From: Diplonema papillatum
Lineage: Eukaryota; Euglenozoa; Diplonemea; Diplonemida; Diplonemidae
Assembly (NCBI GenBank): GCA_030068145.1
Contig: JAPJBO010000932.1
Span: 1 to 64,000 of the forward strand
Length of the DNA: 64,000 bases
Direction of reading: 5' to 3'
Shown here: in pieces, positions 11,174-22,361 of the stretch
How positions within the stretch are numbered: the first letter of the stretch is position 1
How the letters are laid out: each line of letters begins with the position of its first letter
Made by a program: the position numbers and the translations under genes
Notes under the pieces: model-generated
Databases searched by the model: none
Told to the model about the DNA's origin: nothing
The model's input: the letters and a program-made list of their open reading frames with translations, nothing else

Positions 11174-13258
11174 ATGCGAGGCGGCACCGCCGTGACGGCG
11201 GCACCCCCGCTGCCAGCGCCCGCGCCAGTACACGGCGCGGCGTACACTCACGATGAGAACATGAGGAGGCAACAGATTCCCCGCGCGCCGCCCGGCGTGA
11301 TGGGTTACCCCATATTCCCAGGCGGTGCTGCACCCGTGCAGCAGCAGCAGCAGCAACAGCTGCCGCTGAACATGTACAGCAGCACGCCGCCTTCGCCGCC
11401 GTCCAGCTACGGGCAGAGCACTGCCCACCACTCGTACGCGGTGGGGCAGGAGTTGCAGTTGGGGCCCCCTCGTCGCTCGTCGCTATACGAAGCGTCGAAC
11501 ATGCACACTTACATCGACTTGGCAAGCTCTGTTAGCAGCGGGGCGAAGATGCCTCTGACACCCGTGGCTTCACCGAACATGGCGAGCAGCCACATGCCGA
11601 ATAGCGGGACACCCGACACGTCGCCAGCAGCCGATCGTCGAATGTCGCGACAATCTGCGGGCGAAGCCGCGTTCATGCACATGAAGAACGAGCTGCCGTG
11701 CGTTCAGCCCCCCGTTTACATGTCGGCGCCGGGAAACTCGAATTACTACGTCGTCGACCGCCGTGCGCACACCGTCACTGACCACACCAGCGGCATGACC
11801 GGCTCCGCGCAACCCTTGTCGTCGGCTACACACGACAACCACCAACGACACTCAAACAGTCAAAGCAAGCAAGACAGCAACCAGCGGCCCGGGAGCCTTG
11901 CGTCGCAGGAAGATGGGAGCGTCAGGTCTCCCCGCCAGCAGGCCGTCAACTCGCCACGCGCACAAATGGTCAACTCGCCGCGAGCGCAGATGGTGCACAT
12001 GACGCCCGGCTTGTTCATCAATGACGACATGTCCGCTGTCCCGTCGACCAACTTCGCGTCGCCCGAGATGTACTACCATCAGGTCCCCCGCAACACGCCG
12101 GCCCTCACCGCGGCTTCGCCGAACCGCCGCCACTCCGCCGACGGCGCCGCAGCAATGTCGCCCATTCTCGCATCGCACCAGCACTTCCACTCCCCCCGGT
12201 TCCCGCCTAGATCACCTCCCCCGCCCTACACCGAAGCCGGGGCTGCAACGCAGCACGGCGGATCGCCCAGGTTCGCGCACGTAAGAACCCCGGCGGCAAC
12301 CGAACTCACGCAGCAGCAGCAGCAGCAGCGGCACCAGCTGCTACAGCAAGCGACGCCGACGCTGACGCCCGTTCTTCTGCCGAAGGCGGGCGGCGTGTTT
12401 TCGCCGACGAACCTGCCGTCGAACCCGCCGCCGTCGCGCGCCGCGGCGTTCTTCAGCCGCAACAGGCGCGAAGGCGACGACGAAGACGACGACGATTGCG
12501 GGCTGATCGGCCTCGCCGCCGACGAGCAGCAGGCCAGCGAGCAGACAAGCATCAGGGACAGCTACCATGACCCGTCAGCCATCGGGCCGTCGACGGTGTC
12601 GGCGGTGCCGCCGCAGTCGTCGCGGGCTTCGACGCAGCCGGACCTCGACGAACCGGTCGTCGTCGACAACCCGCGGAAGGCGATCCTGTGGGCCTGCGGC
12701 GCCTGCCGCTTCCCCTTCAACGAGCCGCGCGTCAAGAAGTGCGGCCTCTGCTCCGAGCCGAAGCCGGCCCGGTGCGCAGCCGCCGCGCTCCCCCCCCCGC
12801 TCGCTCCGCCGCCGGCCGCAGCCCAAAAAGCGCGGAAGCCCCGCCGCGGGCGGGCGACGCTGTACGACGTGTCACCCGTCTCGAAGACGGCGGCGGCCGC
12901 CGCCTGGGACCGCCAGCGGCTGCTCCTCGAAAAGCGGAAGGCTCTCATCGCCAGCGGGCCGCCCGAGGATCGAGACAGTCCTCCGGCCCGCGACGGGCAA
13001 GGCGACGGCCGCGAAGGCCCGTCCGAAGCGGGGGGGGCAGAGCATTCGGCGGTGGATGAGGAGGAGGAGGAGGAGGCGGCCCCGCCGCCGCCGCCGCCTT
13101 TTGTCAACGACGGGGTGCCGATGGACTTCACCGACTCCGAGTCTTCGTTTTTTGGGAGCCCGGCGGCGCACGAAACGCTGGGCGCGCAGCCGGCGTTCTC
13201 CACCGACAACTTCGTCTTCGGCGACCGGGCTTCCTTCACCGAGAGCGAAGCGGGCTGA
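11174..13258 (+). CDS. RanBP2-type zinc-finger low-complexity protein
   Basis: A single-exon frame of 694 aa. The first 500 residues are low complexity: short Gln runs near residues 56 and 377, Ser/Pro-rich stretches, and a repeated NSPRAQMV segment near 260. Residues 506-531 read WACGACRFPFNEPRVKKCGL followed by CSEPKP. This matches the RanBP2/NZF finger (W-x-C-x2-C, a central N, then C-x2-C), although the middle spacing is 11 rather than the usual 10. Such fingers bind single-stranded RNA or ubiquitin. The C-terminal part has Pro-rich and Glu-rich runs (PPPPPP, EEEEEE) and an acidic end. The overall composition suggests an RNA-associated or condensate-type protein, but that is inference. 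The ATG at 11174 is the first in frame. Confidence 0.7.
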   Translation: MRGGTAVTAAPPLPAPAPVHGAAYTHDENMRRQQIPRAPPGVMGYPIFPGGAAPVQQQQQQQLPLNMYSSTPPSPPSSYGQSTAHHSYAVGQELQLGPPRRSSLYEASNMHTYIDLASSVSSGAKMPLTPVASPNMASSHMPNSGTPDTSPAADRRMSRQSAGEAAFMHMKNELPCVQPPVYMSAPGNSNYYVVDRRAHTVTDHTSGMTGSAQPLSSATHDNHQRHSNSQSKQDSNQRPGSLASQEDGSVRSPRQQAVNSPRAQMVNSPRAQMVHMTPGLFINDDMSAVPSTNFASPEMYYHQVPRNTPALTAASPNRRHSADGAAAMSPILASHQHFHSPRFPPRSPPPPYTEAGAATQHGGSPRFAHVRTPAATELTQQQQQQRHQLLQQATPTLTPVLLPKAGGVFSPTNLPSNPPPSRAAAFFSRNRREGDDEDDDDCGLIGLAADEQQASEQTSIRDSYHDPSAIGPSTVSAVPPQSSRASTQPDLDEPVVVDNPRKAILWACGACRFPFNEPRVKKCGLCSEPKPARCAAAALPPPLAPPPAAAQKARKPRRGRATLYDVSPVSKTAAAAAWDRQRLLLEKRKALIASGPPEDRDSPPARDGQGDGREGPSEAGGAEHSAVDEEEEEEAAPPPPPPFVNDGVPMDFTDSESSFFGSPAAHETLGAQPAFSTDNFVFGDRASFTESEAG

Positions 13259-16200
13259 GCGCCATCCCCCCCCTGGTGTCGCGACACCCGCCCGAGTCAA
13301 TGTAACCTCGCCACAGCAAACCCAAGCTGAGGCACCTGCTTTCCCTTCAACGAGTCCAAACTTCAAGCAGCCCCCCCCGCATCCTGTGCTCTCGTAGCGT
13401 GGACGGTCCGGGCTGTGGCGAGCTACGAACAGCCGCCTGGACGAACCAGACTCGCACCGCTGTCCTGTCTGCGTACATTCAGGTCCTGCACTGACGATGG
13501 TCCGCCTTGTGTTTCTGTGGCTTGAAGGACCAAAACAAGGTGCGCATGGGACCAGAGCGGTGCAACAATTCCGAGCGTGTTCTTGCAACCCCCGCCGCCG
13601 AAGAACTTTGTTCAGGCCGGCGTTCGTTCGACCCCCCGGGCTGCTACCCTTTTCAATAATTTGCTCTCGTAGGCCGCCAGTGCGAATTGCAAAGAGGGAG
13701 GAATGTGCTGCAACACCTTCTCATCGTGGAGACACGAAGCATACGTACATCGGAGGGAGGGCCACTTCCCCATGAGAGTATGCAAGTCCTGCATGGATTA
13801 TTTGATGGGATCTCTTGATCACGAATGCGGGAGTCGGAAAACTTAACGTAGCCTTAAGCAATAGCGAGGAATAAAAGCACCCTCAAGAGGTGCGACTCAG
13901 CTAGTGTTGTGTCTTCTAGCCCCGTCGAAAATGAACACTGGGCGGCGCCTCTATGTCAGACTGTTGCGTGGCCGGCTCTCGCGCAGCACCAGCGAAACTC
14001 CGAAATCCTTTAATGGACTTCACCGACACGGGTCTGAGTGTTCTCACGGAGGGAACCCCAGGCCAGGCAGGGCCAATATCTCTCCTCACTCACGGGAAGT
14101 CCTCGAGCACCTCGCTCACACATACATGCATACAATCAATACAGTTCGAGTGGTTCAGGAGTTGTGTGTAAAGTTCTTCTCGCTTTCCGCTTCCCCCCCC
14201 TCCCCCCCAACCCGCTGGACGGACCGTATGCGTCCTGAAAGCTAGCAAACGTCGATTCAGGATCGTGTGTCGCAGTTGTACAGAGTGGAAGGAGGCAAGG
14301 TTGACCACCCACACAAGGAGCTAGAATGCTTTTCTCAGTCTTCACGCACGACCGGTGATCACTCCATCTGGGAGACGTTCAATGATCGCTTCAGGCACAC
14401 TTGTGACTGTGTATCGTAGGATGCTCGATGCTGACCTGCTCAATTCAACCCTGTTCTTGCTAGACACTGATAGTTCCTCTGAATCCCAACGAGGGCAGTG
14501 GGCTGCACGCCGAATGAATGTTCATTGGTTGACTGGCAGGCAGTGCGAATAATGAGCTGCTCTCGAGAATTCGTGACTGCCATATTTAGGTTTTAAGCAT
14601 CGAAGCCACACCGTCTACCTTCCAGTCCGCGACCACAAAGACCTTTTTTTTTTTCACTCTAAAACCCTGCGCCGCTTTCGAGCAAAACGGGGCAGGGTGC
14701 CACACCAACAATGTATCATAAGCAAAAGGTTTCCTACGGAGAAGTAAGTCCCAAGCAACCTGAAGTTGGCTGAGCCAGACGTTAGAACCGTCACTGGCGC
14801 CGCATCTTTCCCGTTGCCCGTCTCGTGCGTGAAGTATCTTCTTATGCACGCTGACGTGGCGCTTCTCAAACTCTACGAAGATAACCCTACGCGAACGTTC
14901 CCGATGCGACGTTGATTTCCTGCCTTGCGTGGAGCTTGTGGTTGAAAAAGCTCAACGCAAAACGAAAAAGCCCGATAGACTGTGATCCTCCCGGAAAAGA
15001 GCCTCTTTTCCGGGTGATTTGAGGTCATGCTCTTCTTGGATAGAGAAGACCGGGGAAAACAGCGCAAGTGAAATCCAGTGCGAAACAGGAATCTGTCACC
15101 ATGAGTACGAATCGCGGCAGGGGCAAGCAATACAATATATGAGGCGTCGCCTTTTCCCCGAGTGGCCTGACATTATCCGATCGACGAGGCAGCGTAGAAA
15201 ACAAAAGGCAAAGCAAGTGACCTGTCCCTGCGCCTGCTGTCTCCGGCTGCTTCGGCAGTTCGACATTTGCTACTACTGCGCCGCACACAACGGACGACAG
15301 TCCTGCAGAGCAAGTTCGTAGCCCGGGAAAAGTGCACAGACTGCACGATTTGGCTCAACATGAAAGGTTCGTTCACTCGTGGCTCCATCAAGCACTGCGC
15401 CGTGCACCCTATCCCGACCGTCGATGCTCATGGCGGCAACCCCATCCTGAATGCACATCATGCCGCCGCTCAGTGCAGCTGTCTCTGCGTTCGCCGCCCA
15501 GGCGGCCGCCTTACATACATACCCTCGTGTGTAAACTCTCAGGCTCGTTCCCGAACTTGAACGAATCGTCACAGACCGATATTGGCTGGATATTTAATTC
15601 AAGCCTCATACCCACCATACTGCTACTACGACGCACGAGTGGATAATTCGCGCGCCAACGCAGCTCGCCTGCCTTCAAAGCCAGCCCAAAACGAGAGGGG
15701 ACAACAAGAAGATTGTACCGAGGCGAGAGCGACCGACCGGAGCATGCACTACTCTGTCTGCCTAAGCACTTGCGCTCAGCGCAAATGCTAAGGCGAAATA
15801 CGTCGCTTGCTTGCAAAACTGGAAGTCTCTAGCCCCTGCCTCTGCAGCACTGAGCATGTGGCTTCGCTCTCGCTCATGTGCTCGCAAAAAGCTATGTGTC
15901 TCTGCTCACCTGCTGGCGCCTCAGACATAGACCCCAGTGAAAAAGCAATGTTTGTGACAGCAGGGTTCTCCTGCTGCTGTCCCTGCCATGCTTCCACGGC
16001 AGCCCAGACCGACACACCATCGAAGAGTGCTTCTTGCCGAACCGACCGTCACAAGACGAACGAAGATTTTCGCGCCGCACAAAACGAACCGAATTAACCC
16101 GAACGTCGCGTTTGCAACGCAATGCCAGCAAACCCTGTCGCGAGCAAACTGCTGCCAAGGACTCGACGCCCGGCTTCCTCGGCATGACCTCGTCATCGGA

Positions 16201-16347
16201 AAACCAGGGGGGGGTGGGGTGGCCGGCTACATTGGAGACACACCAAATTTCACAAAAAATCCCATGTCTTTCACATGATATCACCAGTCGCTCTTGGGAA
16301 CGTTTGTGTAAGAAAGTGGAACCACGTGAGACACTGTGAAACACTGT
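13259..16347. other. Gene-poor intergenic region with repeat fragments
   Basis: No conserved coding sequence is seen. Recurrent pieces include a word at 13411-13440 (GGCTGTGGCGAGCTACGAA) that reappears near 38020, the motif at 13565-13593, and the GCGAATTGCAAA word near 13680. From about 13.8 to 16.3 kb there are only short, unconvincing frames. Confidence 0.4.
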
Positions 16348-17620
16348 AGTGTGGTACTCATTTGCTTGCAAATGACTCCCCACTAACGCAACAAGACGAC
16401 GAAAAAGCGTGAAAAAGCGTGAAAGAGAACGAAATCTTGGGAATTTCTGGGAAGTTTTGTGGAAAAGTGTGCTCGTCCAATGTAGCGGGCCACCCCAGGG
16501 GGGTGTACTTTTAGTATGGCGCGCCGTACCATGTCAGTTCTCTGCCTAGTCTGCTGGTTCGAGCGTAGCTTACGCCGGTCACCACGAGACTGGTATTAGA
16601 AAGCAATCAGCTAGTTTTCTGAGCCGGGCCCTTCTAGCTGCGTGGACTCGTGTACTCGAGCCACGCCTTCCTCGAACCGTGTCGTGAACCAGAAGACACG
16701 ACGAGGAACTAAGCAATCAGTCAAACGAAAAAAAAAGAAAAAAAAACGACGACCCGTATTATCCACGGCGTTCTTCCCGTTCCCACACCTGTGCTTCCCG
16801 CCCTGTCCCGCTGCATCGGAAGATTACAAATGCAGGAGCAAACAGGCTAACGAATTGGTCGGCCGGGACATGCAACGGACTACCATCATGCAAACCCAAT
16901 GAACCGTTGCAAACACCAAAAGGCGGGTTCTCCGTGTTGAGTCGAAGACACCCGAAAGGGCCTGGAAGCAATCTAGTTCTCTTGCCACTTCCTGTGGAGC
17001 CGGGCCACAGACCGCTGCGCTGCTGCCACTAGCGCTACACTGCCGCATGCTCATCTCGTTTTGAGGCGCCTCAAAACGAGATGAGCATGCGGCAGTGTAG
17101 CGCTAGTGGCAGCAGCGCAGCGGTCTGTGGCCCGGAGCGCCCACAAATGCCGAAGGCGCTTCCACTCACATGGAGAATCGCGTCACGAAATAGAGCAGTG
17201 GAGTGGCGAGCAAAAGAGGGGCACCTAAACCACTTACAGACAGATGGGGGTTCAATTTGTTTAAAAGGGACCTTTTGGGGGCAAAGTTCAGGACACAGAG
17301 CCACTCCGAACCGACCGAGAAATACCTGGAAACTACTGGAATCTGCTCCCGACCGATTTGCGTGCCAGACCTACCCCCCTTCCTCCACTCATCTGAATCT
17401 TCGATGCTTTCCCGATGAAGTGCAGATTCTCCGTGTTGATTTAAAGACACCCGAAAGGGCCTGGAAGCAAGCTAGTTCTCTTGCCACTTCCTGCGGGAAG
17501 CGATGCTATTCAACGGACGCGACGCCGCTTTTTGGGGTTTACTCAGACGGTATGCGAGCATGCTGCGCTACGCTGCCGCATGCCCGTCTCGTTTTGGCGG
17601 CGGCGGTGGCGGTCGCGGCG
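16348..17620 (+). repeat. Segmental duplication, copy 1
   Basis: This segment is nearly identical to 20607-22824 apart from a roughly 1-kb insertion in the second copy. It begins with the word GGTACTCATTTGCTTGCAAA, whose CATTTGC/GCAAATG halves can pair. It continues with AAAAAGCGTG repeats, an A-tract at about 16728-16746, a large palindrome, and two copies of the word GACACCCGAAAGGGCCTGGA. It looks like part of a composite transposable element whose internal monomers also form the array at 22.7-25.2 kb. Confidence 0.8.
17000..17135. repeat. Perfect 136-bp palindrome
   Basis: The 68 bases left of the centre (between 17067 and 17068) are the exact reverse complement of the 68 bases to the right, with no spacer and no mismatch. 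The DNA could extrude a cruciform and a transcript could form a long hairpin. The same element occurs at 22230-22361 with different but again matched arms. Confidence 0.95.
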
Positions 17621-18162
17621 AGAGCGACGGCCTCACAGGCCGGAAGCGGCGCGCGCCGTCCCCACCGGCCCCACCGGGGATACCTACCAGCCGTGGCCGG
17701 AGAAGGCGGACGACGAAATCGCCCCCGAAGCGCGCCCCCCCGCCAGCAGGCAGGAAGCGACCCGCGCCTTGCACCCCCACGACCTCTCCCGCAGCCGCGC
17801 TGCGCGCACGACGACGACGCGCCGATCTCGGCGACGACGGCACTGGCCTCGCCGGCCCGAACACTCCGCGCCCACCCGGCCCCGCCCGACCCTCTTCGAT
17901 GGCAGGTCCTGACTCGGGCCCTTTTTCTGATTCTGGTTCCGACCCTCCACGGGTCACACAACGATCGCGCCCTCCCGCCGGCTCTTCCCGGCTACTCGCG
18001 TCCTCCGCATCGCGGCGTGCCTACCGGCGCAAACGAGAAAGCGAAGATTCCGATTCCTTTTCGGATTATGAAATCGTCAGTAGTTTCCAAGAACAGTTGC
18101 AACCGACTAGAGTTGCGCCGCGCCGAAAGCGCGGAAAAAGTGACCCTTCTGGAGTCACGTAG
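17503..18162 (+). pseudogene. Repeat-borne frame with conserved acidic/basic C-terminus
   Basis: A 219-aa frame runs from the repeat monomer into a Pro/Arg/Gly-rich stretch. It ends in an alternating basic and acidic tail (KRESEDSDSFSDYEIV, then a basic RVAPRRKRGK stretch and DPSGVT before the stop). The same tail recurs at about 19803-19950 with mostly synonymous or conservative changes, so it was once translated. It is probably the 3' end of a mobile-element ORF; the 5' part is likely unrelated repeat read in frame. The SDSFSDYEIV core resembles a phosphorylatable SUMO-interacting motif, which is inference only. No enzymatic domain is seen. Confidence 0.4.
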
Positions 18163-18902
18163 CGAAAAGCTGGCATAGTGTGGTACTCATTTGCTTGCAA
18201 ATGACTCCCCACTAACGCAACAAGACGACGAAAAAGCGTGAAAAAGCGTGAAAGGGACCGAAATTCTGGGAAATCTTGGGAAATTCTGGGAAGATTTTGG
18301 AAGTTTTTTGAATACTTTTCCAGTTTTTTGGGGGCTATTGACTCCCTACCAACGTGAACACCAGCCCGAAACTGGGGAAATGGGAAGAAGTGCGAAGGAG
18401 AACAAAATTTTGGAGAAACTGTGAAACAGTGGGAAACTGAGCGAAGGAACAGGGGTTCTTTTTTATGGTAACAAGCTTGCTTGTCCGCACCGCAGGCGTC
18501 ACTTGGCATCGACGACCATCCGGCATCGCCTTGTCCGACCGCACGACACCCCCTGACATACCCCCCTGACATGCCGCCAGCAAACTCGAGATTCGAAGCG
18601 CAGCGCATATATTTGTTGACGTCGCCTAACGTGATTCGTGGTAGAGTAGCTTGGCACTTGTTATGCGGAATATTTATTTAGTGATCACCACCTTCAGAAT
18701 TGCGGCACATCCCGTGCCACGTCGCTGACGGCTTTCTCGTAGTAGGCCCGTAGCTTCACCCGAAACGTAACAGGACACCATCCAACATCTGAGCGAGATT
18801 TGACCAAGCCCCGTCTTCATTTCAGAAGACTCCAGTCTTCATTTTGAAACGAAAAGAAGGTTGAAGTGTCGTCTCCTGAGGGGGTAATCTCAGGATAAGC
18901 CG

Positions 18903-19600
18903 TTAAGCAGCGGCTGCCGGCTTATCCCGTGACACCTTTTGTATGTATGTGCATGTTATAGAAAGAGTGGCGTTGACACTCTTTGAGATGAAGAAGCTCC
19001 TCGTTCGGCCGTGGATGTGGTATGATTGGTCGTGGATGTGGTTGAAGACGTCGGTGAGGTCGCTGTGCTGGCGCTGAGGTTCTGGTGAGGTTCGTACCTC
19101 CAGGTGGTCACCTTCGTCTCGCGCTGGGCTATCAGCCGGGCTACCGAGCCCTTGACACCACTGCTCCGCGCAGCTTGCTCGAAAAACCCCAGGGACGTAG
19201 TCGTAATGCGTCTCGCCGTAGTGAGCGGGCATAATTGCCGATTCGTCTTGTTGATCACTTCCGATCCACAACGTACGTAGGGCTGACGGTCCGGGTGAGG
19301 ATGAAGAGAGCTATCGGCCGCTGGTAGACTACGTTAGCGACCTGGAATGACGTGAGGTCACCCCACCCTTCGGAAGTTCCGACCAAAGTCAAACCCCTCT
19401 TCCATTGGGTCCAGGTGCGGTGGGGGAGGATTTCGTTGGTGAAGAAATCAGGGTTGCGTTTGGCGAATTCAAGGACGTCCGCCCGAACAACGCGGTCCGA
19501 ATGGAGAACACGCACACTGGTGGTGAACGTGCTAAACCGGAAGACCGAAAAGGGAAGCGGGAGTGACTAGTTCCCGAGCTCGAGGGGCACCGACCGTTTC
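18903..19600 (-). pseudogene. Broken OTU-family cysteine protease-like remnant
   Basis: Read on the minus strand, one frame (19515 down to 19255) has a segment like the second half of an OTU domain (EGWGDLTSFQVANVVYQRPI, where OTU proteases have WG..ELQALA...RPI). A second frame, overlapping it by about 17 bases at 19255-19271, continues with GETHYDYV, which resembles the OTU catalytic-His motif HYD. The two are offset by a frameshift near 19262. The region where the catalytic Asp-Gly-Asn-Cys motif should be is degraded, with a stop upstream. OTU domains occur in several protist transposable elements as well as host deubiquitinases, and the repeat setting favours a mobile-element origin. Confidence 0.4.
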
Positions 19601-19802
19601 CCCTTTTCGTTTTTTTCGGTCATTTATCGGTCAATCAAGTGTCTGCACCTTGGCGGGCACATGTGTTAAAGAGGACGATTTTGGAGCAAATCCATGCAGC
19701 ACATCGTAGAAAACTGTCACACAACCCGGTATTAACGTCTGTGTAAGACTGAGAAGGCTTGCGAAAAGAGCTGCACCAGTGTGAAACGATGTGAAAAAAC
19801 GC

Positions 19803-20014
19803 GGCGTGCCAATCGGCGCAAGCGAGAAAGCGAAGACTCCGATTCCTTTTCGGATTATGAGATCGTGAGCAACTGCCAACAACAGTTGCAGCCGACTAGA
19901 GTTGCGCCGCGCCGAAAGCGCAGAAGAAGTGACCCTTCTGGCGTCACGTAGCGAAAAGCTGGCATAGTGTGGTACTCATTTGCTTGCAAATGACTCCCCA
20001 CTAACGCAACAAGG
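19803..20014 (+). repeat. Second copy of the conserved tail and repeat 3' end
   Basis: It matches 18015-18230: the coding tail RRKRESEDSDSFSDYEIV, the RVAPRRKR segment and DPSGVT stop, then AGCGAAAAGCTGGCATAGTG and the CATTTGCTTGCAAATG word. Differences in the coding part are mostly third-position (GAA/GAG, GTC/GTG, AGT/AGC). The upstream part is unrelated to copy 1, so this copy is 5' truncated. Confidence 0.75.
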
Positions 20015-20965
20015 CGGCAGCATCGTGATTTGGCGTCGCCCCTGCTGGGTCACGACAGGTGAGTGGCGTCACCTCCCCATAAGCGAGCAAGGCGAGACGC
20101 GACGGGAGGCACCACCACACCGCCTGATCAACGGGGGGAATCCGTAGCGCGACTGAAGATGCTGGGTAGCGGATTATAGAGTATCGTGACCCGGCGAAAC
20201 TCAGGTGCTCCCGACGTGTCACCGCCGAAGGGGCAGCAGTCATAAGGAACTTAGCTAAATGACAGGTTGGGTGACGCCGCCTCCCCAAGCCAGTTAGGGG
20301 GAAGGACGTGATGCGGCTGCTTCGGCAGTGACTGGTGGAGGAAAACCACGCGCACACGCCGGGGGGGGGAACGTGTTTTCCCAATTACTTGAAGGCCCCC
20401 CCCCGACTGTAGCAGTTGAGGAAGGTGCAAACCTGGAGACTGCTACAGTAGTCCTGCACGAGACTTGGGCACGTGCCTCGCGTAGGGCAGGTGGGCCTGT
20501 GACCCGCTTTGAGAACCCTGGAGCCCGGCATGAGGGATACATGTCGGCTTCCTACTCATGGGGGACCAAGGTAGGCACTCTCACACCTCAAAACCGGACC
20601 AACCACTAACGCAACAAGGCGACGAAAAAGCGTGAAAAAGCGTGAAAGAGAACGAAATCTTGGGAATTTCTGGGAAGTTTTGTGGCAAAGTGTGCTCGTC
20701 CAATGTAGCGGGCCACCCCAGGGGGGTGTACTTTTAGTATGGCGCGCCGTACCATGTTCAGTTCTCTGCCTAGTCTGCTGGTTCGAGCGTAGCTTACGCC
20801 GGTCACCACGAGACTGGTATTAGAAAGCAATCAGCTAGTTTTCTGAGCCCTTCTAGCTGCGTGGACTCGTGTACTCGAGCCACGCCTTCCTCGAACCGTG
20901 TCGTGAACCAGAAGACACGACGAGGAACTAAGCAATCAGTCAAACGAAAAAAAAAAAAAAAAAAA

Positions 20966-21976
20966 GGGGTCTGTAGGCGTCTACGTCAACGGGACGGCCT
21001 ACGGGGCAAAAATCCAAGGTAGGATCAGCTCCAGCACAGACGCAGAACTGTGCGCGTTGATGGTGCTCGCCACAGCCCCAGGCCACAGTCACTCTGCGCA
21101 GTGACAGTCAGAGTGCGATAGCCCGCACGCGGAACCCCCGGAAAGGAGACCCCGTCGCCGCGGTTCTGCGCAACATCCCGGTGGTCCAGTGGGCAAGGGG
21201 CCACCGCGACAGCGCGGATATCAACGCGGCCGACGAAGCAGCGACCAATGCGCACCAAAGTAACCGCTCATTCGACATCGAGTGGTGCTACAGCGCAGCC
21301 AAAGTCACAAGGCTGTGTCGACGCCGGCAGCAGCAGCCCGACGACAACGACGAGGCGAATGACCTGGTGCAGCTGGAAGAGAGTGGCCGTTTCCTGCGGA
21401 GGAGCCGCAACTGCAGCCGTGACATGGCGGTCCGCGACCGACTGACGAATGAAGTGCCGCCACGGTGCCTCAGCACGCAAACCCTCCGGGCACTGCGGAA
21501 GTTACACGGCGCGACGGACTTGCTCCAGGCCCTGGTCCGAAGGACGATCATGCCGTTTAGAACGAGCGAGGCGTGCGCCGTCGTAGGATGCGCTGAACGA
21601 GGAAGTGCTAAGCACGTGCTCACGGCCAACGACGAGCTTCACGTGCGGAGTTATGGACCCGAAGCAGACCTGGCGAGAATTTATGGACAATGCAACGCGA
21701 CGTACTGGCAAATCATGGACGACTTCGCAGCGCGCAACGCCACTGTAATGAAAAGTGTATGCGAGCGGATCAGCTACCAAGAGCCCAGCGGAAAGGCTGC
21801 GGAGTGGGCATCCTGGCTCAAGCATGAATTAAAGTCTAGCCCGATACAGTAGAGTGTCCTAACCAACCCCCCCGCCCACCGACCACACGCACCAAGCTGA
21901 ACCTCACAAACAAACAAAGGTCGAAAGACACCAATCTGTACGTCCCACGGGATCGTCGGAAACACAAAAAAAAAAA
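20966..21976 (+). mobile_element. 5'-truncated RNase H-bearing retroelement in an A-tract
   Basis: This block is absent from duplication copy 1. It starts directly after an A-run (20946-20965) and ends in another A-run (about 21966-21976) that rejoins the CGACGACCCG sequence found in copy 1. The first part reads GVYVNGTAYGAKI and then STDAELCALMVLATA, which resembles the Asp/Glu strands of type I RNase H. It then loses frame, and the frame at 21181-21852 begins VQWARGHRDSADINAADEAA, the usual RNase H C-terminal motif. About 200 further residues have no family I recognise. The terminal A-run and 5' truncation are typical of target-primed non-LTR retrotransposition. The RNase H is interrupted, so the copy is dead. 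Confidence 0.7.
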
Positions 21977-22229
21977 CGACGACCCGTATTATCCACGGCG
22001 TTCTTCCCGTTCCCACACCTGTGCTTCCCGCCCTGTCCCGCTGCATCGGAAGATTACAAATGCAGGAGCAAACAGGCTAACGAATTGGTCGGCCGGGACA
22101 TGCAACGGACTACCATGATGCAAACCCAATGAACCGTTGCAAACACCAAAAGGCGGGTTCTCCGTGTTGAGTTGAAGACACCCGAAAGGGCCTGGAAGCA
22201 ATCTAGTTCTCTTGCCACTTCCTGTGGAG

Positions 22230-22361
22230 CCGGGCCACAGACCGCTGCGCTGTTGCCACTTGCTACACTGCCGCATGCCCATCTCGTTTTGAGGCACGTC
22301 AAAACGAGATGGGCATGCGGCAGTGTAGCAAGTGGCAACAGCGCAGCGGTCTGTGGCCCGG
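22230..22361. repeat. 132-bp palindrome with 6-base loop
   Basis: Two 63-bp arms are exact reverse complements around a 6-base centre (22293-22298). It is homologous to the palindrome at 17000-17135. Where the two palindromes differ in sequence (for example TGTTGCCACTTGC against TGCTGCCACTAGCGC), both arms of each copy carry the matching change. Confidence 0.95.

Noticed and set aside
16500-16600. SINE-type tRNA promoter around GGTTCGAGCGTAGCTTACGC
   Set aside because: The word resembles a B box only in its first seven bases and lacks the TCC end; no A box is found at the right distance.
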